Source: Typha latifolia (Eukaryota > Streptophyta > Magnoliopsida > Poales > Typhaceae). From it: 64,000 nt of DNA. The position numbers and the translations under genes are program-made. Position 1 is the first letter of the stretch. Every line of letters begins with the position of its first letter. The stretch spans positions 5,208,001 to 5,272,000 of the forward strand of contig CM034106.1 in the NCBI GenBank assembly GCA_019914945.1, read 5' to 3'. Below the pieces are notes generated by a model. The model had not been told where the DNA came from, made no database searches, and saw only the letters and a list, made by a program, of their open reading frames with translations. Below are positions 1 through 11,700 of the stretch, piece by piece.

Positions 1-1484
1 CATGCCTATTCGGGCTCGCAAGTACCCCGAACCCTACGTGTAGAGGGTTCGATCAAGAAGCACCAAGTTGAGATACTAATTGACTCGAGTAGCACACATA
101 ATTTCATGGATGAGAAGTTGGTGTGACAAATTGGGTTAGGGGTGACTCCAGCCATAAGAATCTATGTAGCCATCAGAGATGGCATAGTCTTGTGGGCCGA
201 TGGTAGGTGCGATGGAGTTGAGGTGCAGATCCATGGTGAGATGTTCTGGTTAGACCTCCACCCGTTGGTGCTCAAGGGGGTCGACTTGGTCCTAGGAGTT
301 CAATGGCTTCAGGGCTTAGGCCCAATCCTAGTTGATTTTGGCATGATGCTGATGGACTTCAAGTATGAGGGGAGACCAGTTTGACTTGAAGGATTGCGGC
401 CAAACCCTAGGGCCAGCCTTCAAGCCCTAACTGGGTTACCACAAGCTAGTTGCCATGGCTTGTTGATGCGGTTGGTCTCAACCACAGAGGAATCGAACCT
501 TGATAACACAATATCCGCTGATTTGATCAAGTCTTCAAAGAGCCACATGGTATACTACTGATCCGAGACCACGATCATTGGATCGAGATCACACTGGGAG
601 CCGGACCAGCGAACGTGAGGCCTTACCGGTATCCACATGCCCAAAAGGATAAGATCACATGACTGGTACAAGAGATGTTGGACCAAGGCATCATCTAGCT
701 AAGCCATAGTGCCTACTCTTCGTCGGTGCTACTAGTGCGGAAGAAAGATAACGATGGCGATTCTTGCATGGATTATTGAGTACTAAATGCCATCACCATA
801 TAGGACCGGTATTTGATACCAGTTATCAAGGAATTATTGGACGAGTTAGTTGGTGCCACCATCTTCACCTAGCTAGATTTGCGAGCCGGCTATCACCAGA
901 TTAGGGTCCGGGCAGCTAACGTTCACAAGACAGCCTTTCGAACCTATGATGGGCATTACGAGTTCCTTGTAATGCCCTTTAGCCTAACCAATGCCCCAAC
1001 AACTTTTCAAGGGCTGATGAAGGATGTATTTTGCCCACTCCTTTAACAGTTATGTTTTGGTATTTTTGACGACATCCTCGTTTACAGTTGATAGAGAGAG
1101 GAGCACCTACACTACCTATGGATAGTCATGGATATATTACAGGAGCACGGGCTAAAGATGAAGAAAAGCAAGTGCCTTTGGGGGCAGCTACGAGTTGAGT
1201 CCCTAGGGCACTTCATATCTTCCTTGGCCTCACCAACTACTACGTCGGTTCATCCCGGGGCTATGGGAAGATTGCAGCCCTGCTGATTGCCCTACTTTGT
1301 AAAGGCGAGTTTGAGTGGGACAACAAGGCGGAACGCGCATTTGAAGAACTCAAGCAAGCCATGACCAAGGCGCCCATGTTAGCCCTACCAAATTTCACCA
1401 AGACCTTTGTTGTCGAGTGTGACGCATCTGGGTCAGAGATCGATGCAATTTTGATGCAAGAAGGGTGACCCATAGGCTACATGA
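1..1484 (+). mobile_element. Decayed Ty3/gypsy pol, part 1 (protease, RT, start of RNase H)
   Basis: A broken gypsy polyprotein runs on the plus strand. The first 400 bases give a retropepsin (SSTHNFMDEKL, then LKGVDLVLGVQWLQGLG). The reverse transcriptase follows at about 600-1,090, with [16 protein letters not shown] text interrupted by stops and an FDDILVYS catalytic box. Connection/RNase H text starts near 1,290 (FEWDNKAERAFEELKQAM). Many stops and small frameshifts show an old copy. At 1,484 the frame is cut by a solo LTR and it resumes at 2,325. The element extends off the window start. Confidence 0.8.
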
Positions 1485-2324
1485 TGATAGTATAAGGAAT
1501 GATCCTTTCAAGATCTGGATTGATTGTAGGAAGCAGTCCGCGCAATCGAAAGAAAATATTCACCAGATATTCTCCTATAGACATAAAATTACAAAACTAA
1601 GTTTGATTGATCCATAACTTCCTGATCTACATTTTTATATTTATTCCCTTCATAGATATGAAAAGAAACTAGAACAAAAACACGATGGAGTGGGGATGAA
1701 GGTGATGGTGACGAGTGGAGTGGATGGAGGTGGTGGTGACGAGTGGAGTAGATGTTAGGATTATGGATGATAATGGATATGAAGGTGGATGGTTAATATA
1801 GTTTAAAAGATAAGGACGAAGGGAAAGAAGTGGTCGAGATCCCAAGGAGGAGGGAGGACTCGACATATGAGGGAGATTAAAAGTTAGATGAGACATTGCC
1901 AAAGGTAGAGGTGGCTGGTTGGTGAAGAGGGAGGAGGGAGATTAGAGTAGAGAGACTAGAGAGAGGATAGAGGAGGAAAGAAACTAGTATTCATTCATCA
2001 TAATATTTTACCTGTCATCTACACTTTTATGGAGGCTAGCCAATAAGCCAAAATAATTATTATTAACCTTAATTCTAGTGGACTCCCGCCGATCGCGTTC
2101 AAACGCACAAAAGACGTTCTCTGTTGATGCGAACTGATATAGGCGCTCGCACATGGGCATTCGAACGCACATTTTGTGTTATCTGTTTTTGCGAACTGAT
2201 GAAGGCGTTCACAAAGGCGTTCAAACGCGCCCTCTTCCACGTTCGAATGCAACCTATAGAAAATTTATTTTAATAAAAAATAAATAACTAATGCAATAAA
2301 AAAAGACTCTAGCAGGGTGTATCA
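1485..2324 (-). mobile_element. Solo LTR (family S1) with 5-bp target duplication
   Basis: An 840-bp LTR in minus orientation begins TGATACACCC at 2324 and ends ACTATCA at 1485. The target duplication CATGA is perfect, at 1480-1484 and 2325-2329. Its sequence is homologous to the solo LTR at 35477-36387, seen in the opposite orientation, including the GCGTTC/AACGC modules and the CT-rich part. It interrupts the RNase H region of an older gypsy element; removing it and one duplication rejoins PIGYMSK. Confidence 0.85.
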
Positions 2325-2792
2325 CATGAGCAAGGACCTCTCACGATGGTTGTGCCAATTGTCGATGTAGAGAGAGATGTTAGTTGTTGTCCACGCTGTT
2401 AGCAAGTGGCGCCCATACCTGATCAGAAGGCGGTTTGTAGTGCTCACCGATCAAAGAAGTCTGCCCTACTTATTTGATCTTCCAAATGACTTGCGAGTGT
2501 GCACCCAGTGTTCCATATTTCAGCTTTGCGAGCCTGAGTTGCAGCGGAGACAACTGTTGTGACCAACATACCCGATACAACCACACATGACCAAGAGCCC
2601 ATGCCACTTTGAGTTCTAGCCAAGAGAAGGATTCAGGTAGATGGAAGATTGATCACACAAGTATAAGTGAAGTGGTCCAACAGACTAATTGGAGATCAGA
2701 CTTGGGAGTCTGAGTTCGAGTTGATGTAGCGCTTCCCAGGCTTATCACCTTGAGAACAAGGTGGTCGGAAGCGTGGTGGAGTGATGTGATCC
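2325..2792 (+). mobile_element. Decayed Ty3/gypsy pol, part 2 (RNase H end)
   Basis: The frame broken at 1,484 resumes with MSKDLSRW, then HAVSKWRPYLIRRRFVVLTD and QRSLPYLFDLP, the typical end of a gypsy RNase H. After about 2,560 the sequence no longer codes recognisably; a full integrase is missing. Confidence 0.75.
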
Positions 2793-4010
2793 GGGTCTTA
2801 TCACATCAATTCACGAGGACATTAGGTTTGATTGATCGAATCTATTTATCTTTTAATTATTTCATGATGTAAGCCTTTTAAGCAAGTCTAGTTTAGTCAT
2901 GTGAGGCATTAAGGCATGACATCCCTTAAGACAAGTCTAGTTAAGTCAAGTAAGCCTGTAAGACAAGTCCAATTAAGTCATATAAGCCTTTAAGGCAAAT
3001 TCTAATTCGAATCGTGTCAGCCTTTAGGGCTACTAGTCCTAGTGGGACTCGTTGTAATCGACATCTATATATGGGGAGGTTGGGCTCCTTTGTTAAGCAT
3101 CCAAGCATTGAGAAAGTATTCTAGTCTTGAGTTTATCTTCGGAGTAAGAGTAAGATAACTTAGGTGTAGAAGTAAATTAATCTCCCTTCATCACTGCCAT
3201 AGTTGTCCATCATCTTCCTCACCATCATCACCACCATCATTCCCTCCTTCCATCCTCTCTATCTACCATCATTCGCCCTAATCAGAGCCTACACTCCCTT
3301 GTTGCGAATTATCTCTAGTGGTTCGTAACATGGAGAAGGTGGAAGGAGGGTTGATGGCGGTGGTGATGGTGAGGAAGAAGATGGGTAGCAATGGCGGTGA
3401 TGAAAGGAGATTAATTTACTTCTACTCCTAGATTATCTTACTCTTACTCCTAAGATAAACTCAACGCTAGAATACTTTCTCAATGCTTGAATATACTTTG
3501 ATTATTGGATAAATAACAAAGAAGCCCTACCCCTCTATATATAGAGGTGGAGTATCATGAATCCTACTCGGACTAGCCCTAAAGACTATACGACTCGAAC
3601 TAGGACTTGCCTTAGCCTAACCCAAAGAGCTTACATGAATTAATTGAACTTGCCTTAGTGACTTACATGACTTAACTAGACTTGTCTTAAGTGCTTACAT
3701 AAGAGATAAACATGAATTAGATAAATTAGCCTTCCTTATCCTACTCGGAATGATTCTTCTTTCTACCATAGATAGAGTCCGAATCTAGAGAAACCTTGAA
3801 TACAGAAGTTGTATATCAAGATGTCTTCAATCTTCTCCAGGTGGTTCATAATATTTTCTTGTCTGTGGAATATCCTTCAAATATTTTCCTAAAACTGTGC
3901 AGAGCTGAATTAGTTAACTAATAAATTCTAACTTAATAAGACTCTAATTAAAGCAAATAAGCAGATAAGATAACTAAACTCAATCCATTGAGCCTAATCT
4001 CCCCTTGATG
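2793..4010. repeat. Inverted pair of gypsy LTR fragments
   Basis: Two LTR-like segments of the same family face each other. The plus-oriented copy (about 2,810-3,290) has a TATA-like CTATATATG near 3,065 and a GAGTAAGAGTAAGATAA stretch near 3,145. The minus-oriented copy (about 3,345-3,790) repeats these features as reverse complement, with its TATA at about 3,532-3,546. Arms diverge noticeably. A third relative is at about 62,280-62,620 on the plus strand. The remainder to 4,010 matches, inverted, LTR text near 63,035-63,200. Confidence 0.65.
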
Positions 4011-4082
4011 TGATCCAATCTGACTCGGTTTGCATCAAATCGGATGCGTCAAGTTTATGATCGTAAAGTCACGGATTAAGTT

Positions 4083-4140
4083 TTTGCTATAGGAGATTGG
4101 GTCTTTATCAAACTACAACCATATCGCCAAATTTCAGTTC
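4083..4140 (+). mobile_element. Fragment of gypsy integrase C terminus
   Basis: A short frame gives FAIGDWVFIKLQPYRQISV, the GDxVxxKLQPYRQ motif after the integrase core in Ty3/gypsy elements. It sits alone between an inverted LTR pair and an opposite-strand gag, so it marks a rearranged junction. Confidence 0.6.
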
Positions 4141-4149
4141 AACCGGTGT

Positions 4150-5240
4150 CCAACAAGAGTACGCCCCTTGGAGAAGCTTGAGCTTCTCCTCCATGGCCTT
4201 AAGGAAGGTCAGCTGCTTTGTGGCCTTCACCTCTGCTCGAGCGTCGAACATGAGTCCTCTGCTGAACATGTTACGGAGTTGTGAGTCGGTTCAGCCTTGG
4301 GTCTCGTGCAAGATGCGCTCAAACTCTACCTAGTAGGCTCGAACCATGGTCCGCTAGTAGACTTGCGATAGGGCCTTTGAAAGTCCTTGTACTCAATGGG
4401 ACAAACTAAGTACACATGACTACAGCGAAGTCGGCCCATCCCGTGAATGGCTGAGCCTAGTTCGTGATCCGAAACAAGTGGCTCGCCTCCTATTCATGAT
4501 GGAAGGAGGCTAACTGAACCTGTTAGTGTAGTAGAGTGCCATGGTAGCTCAAGAACTACTCTGCTTGATGCAGCCAATCCAATAGGTCTTCTCTAGAGTA
4601 CTTGGGAAACTCAAGTTGCACAGTATGGGTTTAAATCCCTAGGACCACTCCATCGTCTAGGTTCCGGGTGCTCAATTTTGGTGTGGTTCATTTGGCCCAT
4701 GCCCTTGATGACTACATGGTCCCATTGGTGTGTCAGGTCCCCACTAGTTAGGGCTAGGGGGTTGTGCCCTTGTTGGCCCGAACCTAAACCTAGATCTGCT
4801 TGGATCGATCCAAGGTCGTGGCTCGGGTTCACCATTCCACATACCTTCCATCTTAGTCTCCAAGCCTGTGGAGCCACAATTGGCTCCCATGTGTTCTAGG
4901 GCGCTACCATCAGTTGGACCCATGGTCTAGTTGGTTTGGTATGAACCTGAGCTCTGGTAGGTGCTAGGGTTGCTGCCCCATGCTCCCTGCAATAAGGGCC
5001 ATCATTTGCTACATGGTACTCTCTAGACTCTCTCATCCTTCTCATTTCTTCTGCCATGGCAGCAGCCCACACTAGCGGTTGTGCCTCCAATGTCAGGGTG
5101 GTCTCCTTTTGTGATGGAGCGTCCACTGGTGGAGGCGTGCTATTGGTGGAAGGCTCCCTCCCTGATGACTGTTTCCCACGTCATGGACATGCTTCGCTTC
5201 TAGGCTATTTCATCGAAAAGCATTGGCTCTAATACCAAAA
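4150..5240 (-). mobile_element. Decayed Ty3/gypsy gag with primer-binding site
   Basis: Minus-strand text gives a gypsy gag: EALT-type leader lost, then LEFPKYSREDLLDWLHQAE and VQLASFHHE, separated by stops. A primer-binding site like the one for initiator tRNA-Met (TGGTATTAGAGCC) is at 5237-5225, just upstream of the gag in its own orientation. The LTR expected above 5,240 is not clear. Broken and non-functional. Confidence 0.65.
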
Positions 5241-6416
5241 ATATAATTATCTAATCTCAGAGGTGGAACCATTATGATACTTGCGAGAAGGCTCTCAATA
5301 GCACTCGGTGAAGGTGGTGGTAGTCGGTGGTCGAGTTGAGATCAATGGATGCAAACCTCCTATCCTTAAGTGACGACCCTCCTTCTCCCTCTCTCTCTCT
5401 AAGCCATCTATCGAAATCCACTATCTGCACCTTCCACCTTCATACTGCCAAGCCTATGAATCGATCCTCCATCCTCGATCTACACTTCATCTCAAATCCC
5501 CATTCCAATAGTCAACTCTCCACCATTGGCAATTGTCACCTCCTAACTATGCCGGCTTTCACAAAAGATACCATAATCCACTTCTGAGACCATGTTACTG
5601 TCCAACCAGGGCTAAGCTAGAGCAAGGAGTGAGGGAATGTTGGGTTCAAGGTTGCAATTTATAATAAGGATCCTGCATTTTTATTTATTTAAAATTTTGG
5701 TTATTAGTAAGAATAAGTCAATTTTACTTGGCTAGACCTAAGGGTCTAACCTGTATTTTGCACTTGTCGCCGATTCAAATCATCTCGATATGAGGATTTC
5801 TGCTATGATCTAGCTTGAGTCCTAATTGAGTTTGAGCCAACCCAAGTCTGTAGTCAATTGTTGAGTTCGAGACAAGTCCTTTGCTTATTATGTTTGGCTC
5901 AGCTAAGTTATTTAGCATAATGAGATCTCGTACACTAGCACACAGATACACTTATCCTTTTTAATATCATCTGCTCATTTTTCGTGGAAACATTGAGAAA
6001 TGAAGAGAGTAATCTTGCATTTGGGGATTAGAAAATTCCAACTTAACAGACCTTACCGCAACTAAATAACTTCTCTCACCAAATTGGATACACTACTGTT
6101 TGATCTGAAGGAACCTATGCCCCGTTGGTTCTGCTACAAACCACGTGAGCCCGAGCAGCAACTAAGAACGATTGGCTACACTAATATTATAAGCTTCTCT
6201 CACTCTATCCCATCAATCTATTTTAAATCAAATCGAAGGGTATTATGGTATTTTTTTATTATTTTATTAACTTTATATCACATCAAAAATAATTATTACA
6301 CCATTATTCCAGAATACAGGTGAACATAGGAATAGCTATTCCTAGAATACAACCATCACTTTAGGAATAACAAATTAGGTTTAGCTATTCATATTCCTCT
6401 CTATCCTAGATATGAA
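5241..6416. other. Gap: no gene recognised
   Basis: Unassigned AT-rich sequence, part of it probably retrotransposon leader and part MITE-like (a self-complementary AGGAATAGCTATTCCT near 6,329-6,346). No coding frame that I can support. Confidence 0.4.
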
Positions 6417-7475
6417 CAGGGCTGTAGAATAAGGATGGAATAAGCATAAATATTCTAATTTTTAATACTAGAAGAAGAGGGTTAATACATATATAAGTTA
6501 TTATAATATTTAGTTCAATACTAGTATAAGGTGTAATAATTACATTTGATATGATATAAAATTGGTATTAAAATAAGGTAATTGTATTGGGAATTGGTAA
6601 TATTTTTAACCCAATGATGAAAATACCCTTGACTATATGTTAAAATAGTAGTAAATAACATTTTTATGAAATAACATTATTTTGTATTAAAACTACAAAC
6701 TTAAAATACTCTATATTGCACTATGAATAAATAAATATGCACTACGAAGTAATGCAAGATTATAAGTCCATATCGCAGAAATAACATTGCACTACTTGTA
6801 TAAAATAACCATGTGCTAAATAAAGAGGCATTGCGGGGTTATAAGCCCGCATTAAAATAACAATACATTAGAGGATATAAAGAGGAACTATGAGGGAATA
6901 CAGAGTTATAAGTCTGCACTTAATATAAAATAATTATACACTAAAATAAATAAATAGACATTGTAGATTAATACAAGATTGTAAGCCCACACTGACGGTA
7001 TAATGTAAGATTATAAACCCGCACTGCGTTGTAATGCAAGGTTATAAGCTCGCAATGCAAGAAAAGTATGCAGGCTTAATATTTTTTATTTTTAGTTTTG
7101 CAGAATTTACTAATTAAAAAAAATCTCAACTATAGGCGAGATGTCTAAAATTCAAAAAAAAAAGAGACGAGAAAAAAAAATAAACTGTAGCTAAAATAAC
7201 TAATATTTAATAGAAAAAATAATGAAGAGAGGGAGAATCTCAAACTATAGGTGAGGTGATTTGTAATTAAATATTGTCTAATCTATGGACAAAATAATAA
7301 TTGTAGATTATTATTATATTATTTTTTAAAAATTATATGGAATAAGATGTAAGAAAATGATAAATTACTATACTAGAATAAGATAAGATATTATTTAATT
7401 ACTATACCAGAATAAGAAGGCTTATTCTAGAATAAGTTTATTCTTATTCGCTGTAGTAAAATTCATCCAAAGCAC
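6417..7475. mobile_element. Tourist/Harbinger-like non-autonomous element, copy 1
   Basis: The right end (GAATAAGCC-type, then CATCCAAAG near 7,467-7,475) and inner sequence (AAAATACCCTTGACTATATG, 6,625-6,644) match the element at 39838-40735. The interior has many short subterminal repeats of the type GCAAGRTTATAAGCCCGCACT (about 6,740-7,050). No coding capacity. Ends are approximate; the left end is degraded. Confidence 0.5.
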
Positions 7476-7599
7476 TGGAACATAATTATTTAAAAAAAAA
7501 AAAAATTACACAACTGTATGAGAGGAAAAAAAAAAGAAACAGTAAAAACCAGTTCGCAAAAGTAGAACATCTTATCAAGGAATTCATATATTGAACCAC

Positions 7600-7922
7600 G
7601 AACTTCAATATTACATCAAGTGACGTACTGTTTTACCATTGTAATGCTTTTGTATTTATATAATTGCCTATAAAGAGTCATTTACACAACAAATCTGGAA
7701 TATCCAGTACAGATGATGACTACCAGTTGATATCTCAAAGGTTTCTCCGATAAATGACGGCCCCTGATTGACGCGACACAATTCCATTCCGGCAGTGAAA
7801 TTAGTTAAACAAGCAAACCTCTCCTCTGACCTTAATCCAAATTCTACAGCTAATTGCAGCGTGCTGCAACAAGGTACGTAGGAAACGAGAGCACATGACA
7901 ATATCTACTACAATATTTGTTG

Positions 7923-7987
<65 letters not shown>

Positions 7988-8465
7988 GACAAAGATTCTG
8001 CAATTTCCAATGAGAATCATTCCACCTACAGTTCTTTTACATTGGTTGCAATTGTATGTTCTAAGAATCTCCCATCACTTCAATGGTCAACCCACATGTA
8101 TGCAATCCACCTGCCGCTGAGAAAGCTGCTTTTCCTGGCATCTTGAAGTGCAACTCCCCTCAAGCAAGCTGTCTCTGGTTTTCGACAAGAAAACAATTCT
8201 CAGTGCTGTCAATTTTACTTTTAAAAGTATATACATCAGAGGAGGTAGTGGAGATAACACCAGAATGCGCCTTTTCTCTTGGTTAGGATTAATGAGAACT
8301 GATGGAGTTGGGTGGTAGCCATGACAAATTATCAAGGCTGCGTCTGTAAAAAGCTCTTGGATTGAAGTATAGCTGGTCTTCTTGACAGCATCATCATGAT
8401 CCTACAATGAAGCTGCCTCACAGAATTGGGACAAACGGTTAGTCTCGATATACTTGACAGCATCA
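7600..8465 (-). other. Probable MBD9 3' untranslated region
   Basis: Mixed-composition, non-repetitive sequence follows the MBD9 stop and contains one TA/GA microsatellite. No convincing coding frame is present; the short open frames are broken or low-complexity. The exact poly(A) site cannot be fixed by eye. Confidence 0.35.
7921..7984. repeat. TA/GA compound microsatellite
   Basis: A (TA)n tract of about 28 bases runs directly into (GA)n of about 34 bases. It lies in the probable MBD9 3' UTR and gives false low-complexity reading frames. Confidence 0.95.
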
Positions 8466-8717
8466 TTACGATGCTACTTCTGGATCTTTTCGCTTCTTGC
8501 CCTGCTTGTTTGTTGTCTTCAGACTATCTGCTTGGTCTGAACTGGGAAGGGAGTCTTTGTTATAGATAATAAAATCATCCAGGGTGTATATCCGGAGAGC
8601 AAGGGATGATACTGTTGGAGTCTTAGCAGCAGCTGTGAGAGAAGACCAGTACCACCAACCATTCCTGAGATACTCTGCTTTGATCATACCCTCTAGCAAG
8701 ATTGTTGCTTGAACCAT
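8466..8717 (-). CDS. MBD9: MBD9 exon 11 (last): C terminus
   Basis: After a 7.2 kb intron and a TTCTTCTAG acceptor, the last exon gives [20 protein letters not shown], then [20 protein letters not shown] and [12 protein letters not shown]. This follows exon 10 in frame and is the known type of end for MBD9 proteins. It closes with a basic tail, [13 protein letters not shown], likely a nuclear localisation signal, and a stop at 8468-8466. The start at 8717 is set by the splice site; the ATG there is internal, not a start codon. Confidence 0.88.
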   Translation of the reverse strand: MVQATILLEGMIKAEYLRNGWWYWSSLTAAAKTPTVSSLALRIYTLDDFIIYNKDSLPSSDQADSLKTTNKQGKKRKDPEVAS

Positions 8718-11700
8718 CTAGAAGAAGCATCAACATAGTTGATTAGAAATACAATAACATACTAAAGTAAACCCACCAATTATTTTGAAGAAATTAAAAG
8801 GGGCATTCTATACAAAGTACTTGCTAGAATGCACCGTAAGTTACTGGAGAAAGGCCTGAACTTTCGGAAATTGAGCTATGGCATTTAATTTAAAGCCATG
8901 ATTTGCAACATGTGAACTGATATAGTTTATAGGCGTGAACTTTTTTTCCAAATGTATTTACTAGTTCAGGCATAAGCTTGTTTTCTGAATGAATTTATGT
9001 TCCTGCGGCATATGATCTCTCTAAATTTATGTTTTTCTTTTGGAGTTGCAAGCTCATACCAACCTAAGCTTGTTTAATTTGTAATTGAGCTTAATTTCCT
9101 CATTCAAGTTGAGCTAAACATGAGTAATAACAAGCTGCTACATGACAAGATAAAATCAACAATAGATCTTCTAACTAGATTAGATTCAAATTTGATTTGA
9201 ACTGAATATTTGCCTTAAGTAATATTAATAAATATATCTATTAACATATTTATAGATACCTATATATAAGTTACAATGAAGCATAAACACTAAACCCTCT
9301 AATTTGATTCTGCTCAAGCTCAATTTAAAATTAATTTCAAGCCTGAGGACACCTGTCATACAAGTTTGGCAACTAATTTCTGACTATGTTTCCCCAGCCA
9401 TCATTATCTAGCTCCATAATTTTTTACTCAAAAAAATGCTACTCTTTCTATCCTACATATTAGATGTCACAGAAAATACAAACAGGTTCTCTCTGATAAT
9501 GTCCACTCCAACTCCCCAAATCAAGATTGAGCAATAAGGCTAGAAATTTCCTTATTACCTTTTTGCCATTTATATCTCAAGCCTACATCATGCAACACTA
9601 TTAATGAAGCTACAGTAGGTTTCAAGATTAGCAATTAATTGTCAATTTGCATGATATTTTGTGATGCATAGGCGCAGAATCCTTACACTAAAAAAGTAAG
9701 TGCTATTTGCAGGGATGAAAATTCTATGCACATGCAACTTTTTGGAAAGGCAACATTACCCCTATATTGAACTGTTGGAGTGAGGAGCCTAAATGATGCA
9801 GGAGAACATACCTACCATAAAAATGAATGTAGGATAGATAAAGGAGAACAATGGATTCAAGGAAGATCTAAGATTATAAGAAAAAATAGCAAGGTTCGAA
9901 AAATTGGGACCGGAATCAGAATCGGTCTTCCAAAAAAATGATACGTATTAATTGGATCGGACGTATCGGTCGCCTTGATCAGATCGGATTTTTTTAAATT
10001 TTGTAAATTTCCAAATATTATTTAAAAATATAAGAAAATTTTTAAATTTTTTTAAAAACAATAAAATATAAGAAAATAAAAAGAAAATTACAGTGCAGTG
10101 GAAACTGAAAAGAATAAGAGATTACAAAAGGAGCGGGTGGAAGAAAAAGTAAACGAAAAAAAACTATGGTGCAGCGAAAAGAAGAAAAGAGAAGAAAAAA
10201 GAAGAATAAGAAATAAAAAAATTGAGAGAAATAAATAAATAAATAAATAGTACATATCGGAGTTTGCTAGAACTCTGTGTTGCCGGAGTAAGATTTGCGT
10301 CGCCAAAGTTCGTTGGAGCTAGATCTCTCCATTAGAAAAACAATGTCTATATGCTAAGGAGAAAAAGAGAGAAAGAAAGAGTAAAAGTGAAAGAGAGAAA
10401 AAGAGAGAGAAGAAAGAGTTAAAGAGAGAAAGTTCAGATCGAACCTGGATTCGGATTGAGTTTGGCAAATCTTGCTAACCATGAAAAATAGTGAGTTCAA
10501 TAGAGAAACAAATACAAAAGAAAAACAAGAAAAATGAAACATAAGAAAAGAAATTATCCCGATATGAAATCTAAGTAATGGTCAAGGTTCTAACTAAGTA
10601 TTGAAATCGGGATCGAAATTGGCCATCTAAAAATGATACATATCGGCCGTATTTGCAATATCGGCCGTCCATATCGACCTGTATTTCAAAATAATCTTTA
10701 AAATACAGAAAATAAATAAAAATAGAAAAATAATAATAATATATAAATATAAATTATTCATATATGAAGTCTAAGAAATAAAAAATAAAAATAAAAATAT
10801 TATTTTCTACTACCCATGCAGTCTCTCCTTTCTCATACAAATATTTTTTTCTAACTCTCTCCCAGTAACCCTCTCCTATTAACTCTTCCACTAACTCTCC
10901 CACTAACTCTCTCCTATCTTACTCATTATCTCTATTCCCACTCTAACCCTCCAAAAAATCTCTGATCCCAACCTCTCCCTTTTCCTTTCCTTCCATCTCT
11001 TTCTCTCCCCCACGCACTCATCTTCCCCTCCTAACCTCTTTCCTAAGTGATGCTTCTTCAATATAGTTCCGGCCTCCATCAACGTTCGTTGAACTTCTCT
11101 GTAGATCCGGCTCCATCGACCTCTAGCGAACTCTTCTGATGTAGATTTAGCTCTGTCGACCTCTCTCCAATAAGTTTATCACTCTCTTTTCTCTCTTTCT
11201 CCCTTTCTCCCTTTCTTTCTTGCTATCTTCCCTCTCTTTTTCTTGCTATCTTCCCTCTCTCCCCCCTTTCTCTTGGTTGATCTGGTTCATTTCAGCTGAA
11301 ACGGCCGAAACTTGGCCGATCTGACCGATACCAGATTAGGATCGGCTGAAACGGGGAACTATGGCAAAAATAACTGTCAGATCTTCTCTATAGTACCCAG
11401 CGGTATGTTTGCTGTAGTGCCCAACGGCACGAATTGCTATAGAACTGAAACCTCAAAAAAAATCTTTTGGTTTCAGGTGTGAAGAATCAAAGAAAACACA
11501 GGAAAGAGAAGGATATGTAGAGAAGAGAATAACAAATGAAGAACATAAGAAAGAGAAGAAATAAGAAAACAAAGGATTAGATGAAAATAATAACTAGTAT
11601 AATTGCACTCACATGGAATGGTTGACATCACACCCAAGGTTCGAAAAATTGGGACAGGGATTCGGCCTTCGGGTAAACAATACATATCGGCCGAATCGGC

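Noticed and set aside
7895..8146. Open frames with RERERE or YIYIYI runs
   Set aside because: Translations of the TA/GA microsatellite in the probable 3' UTR.
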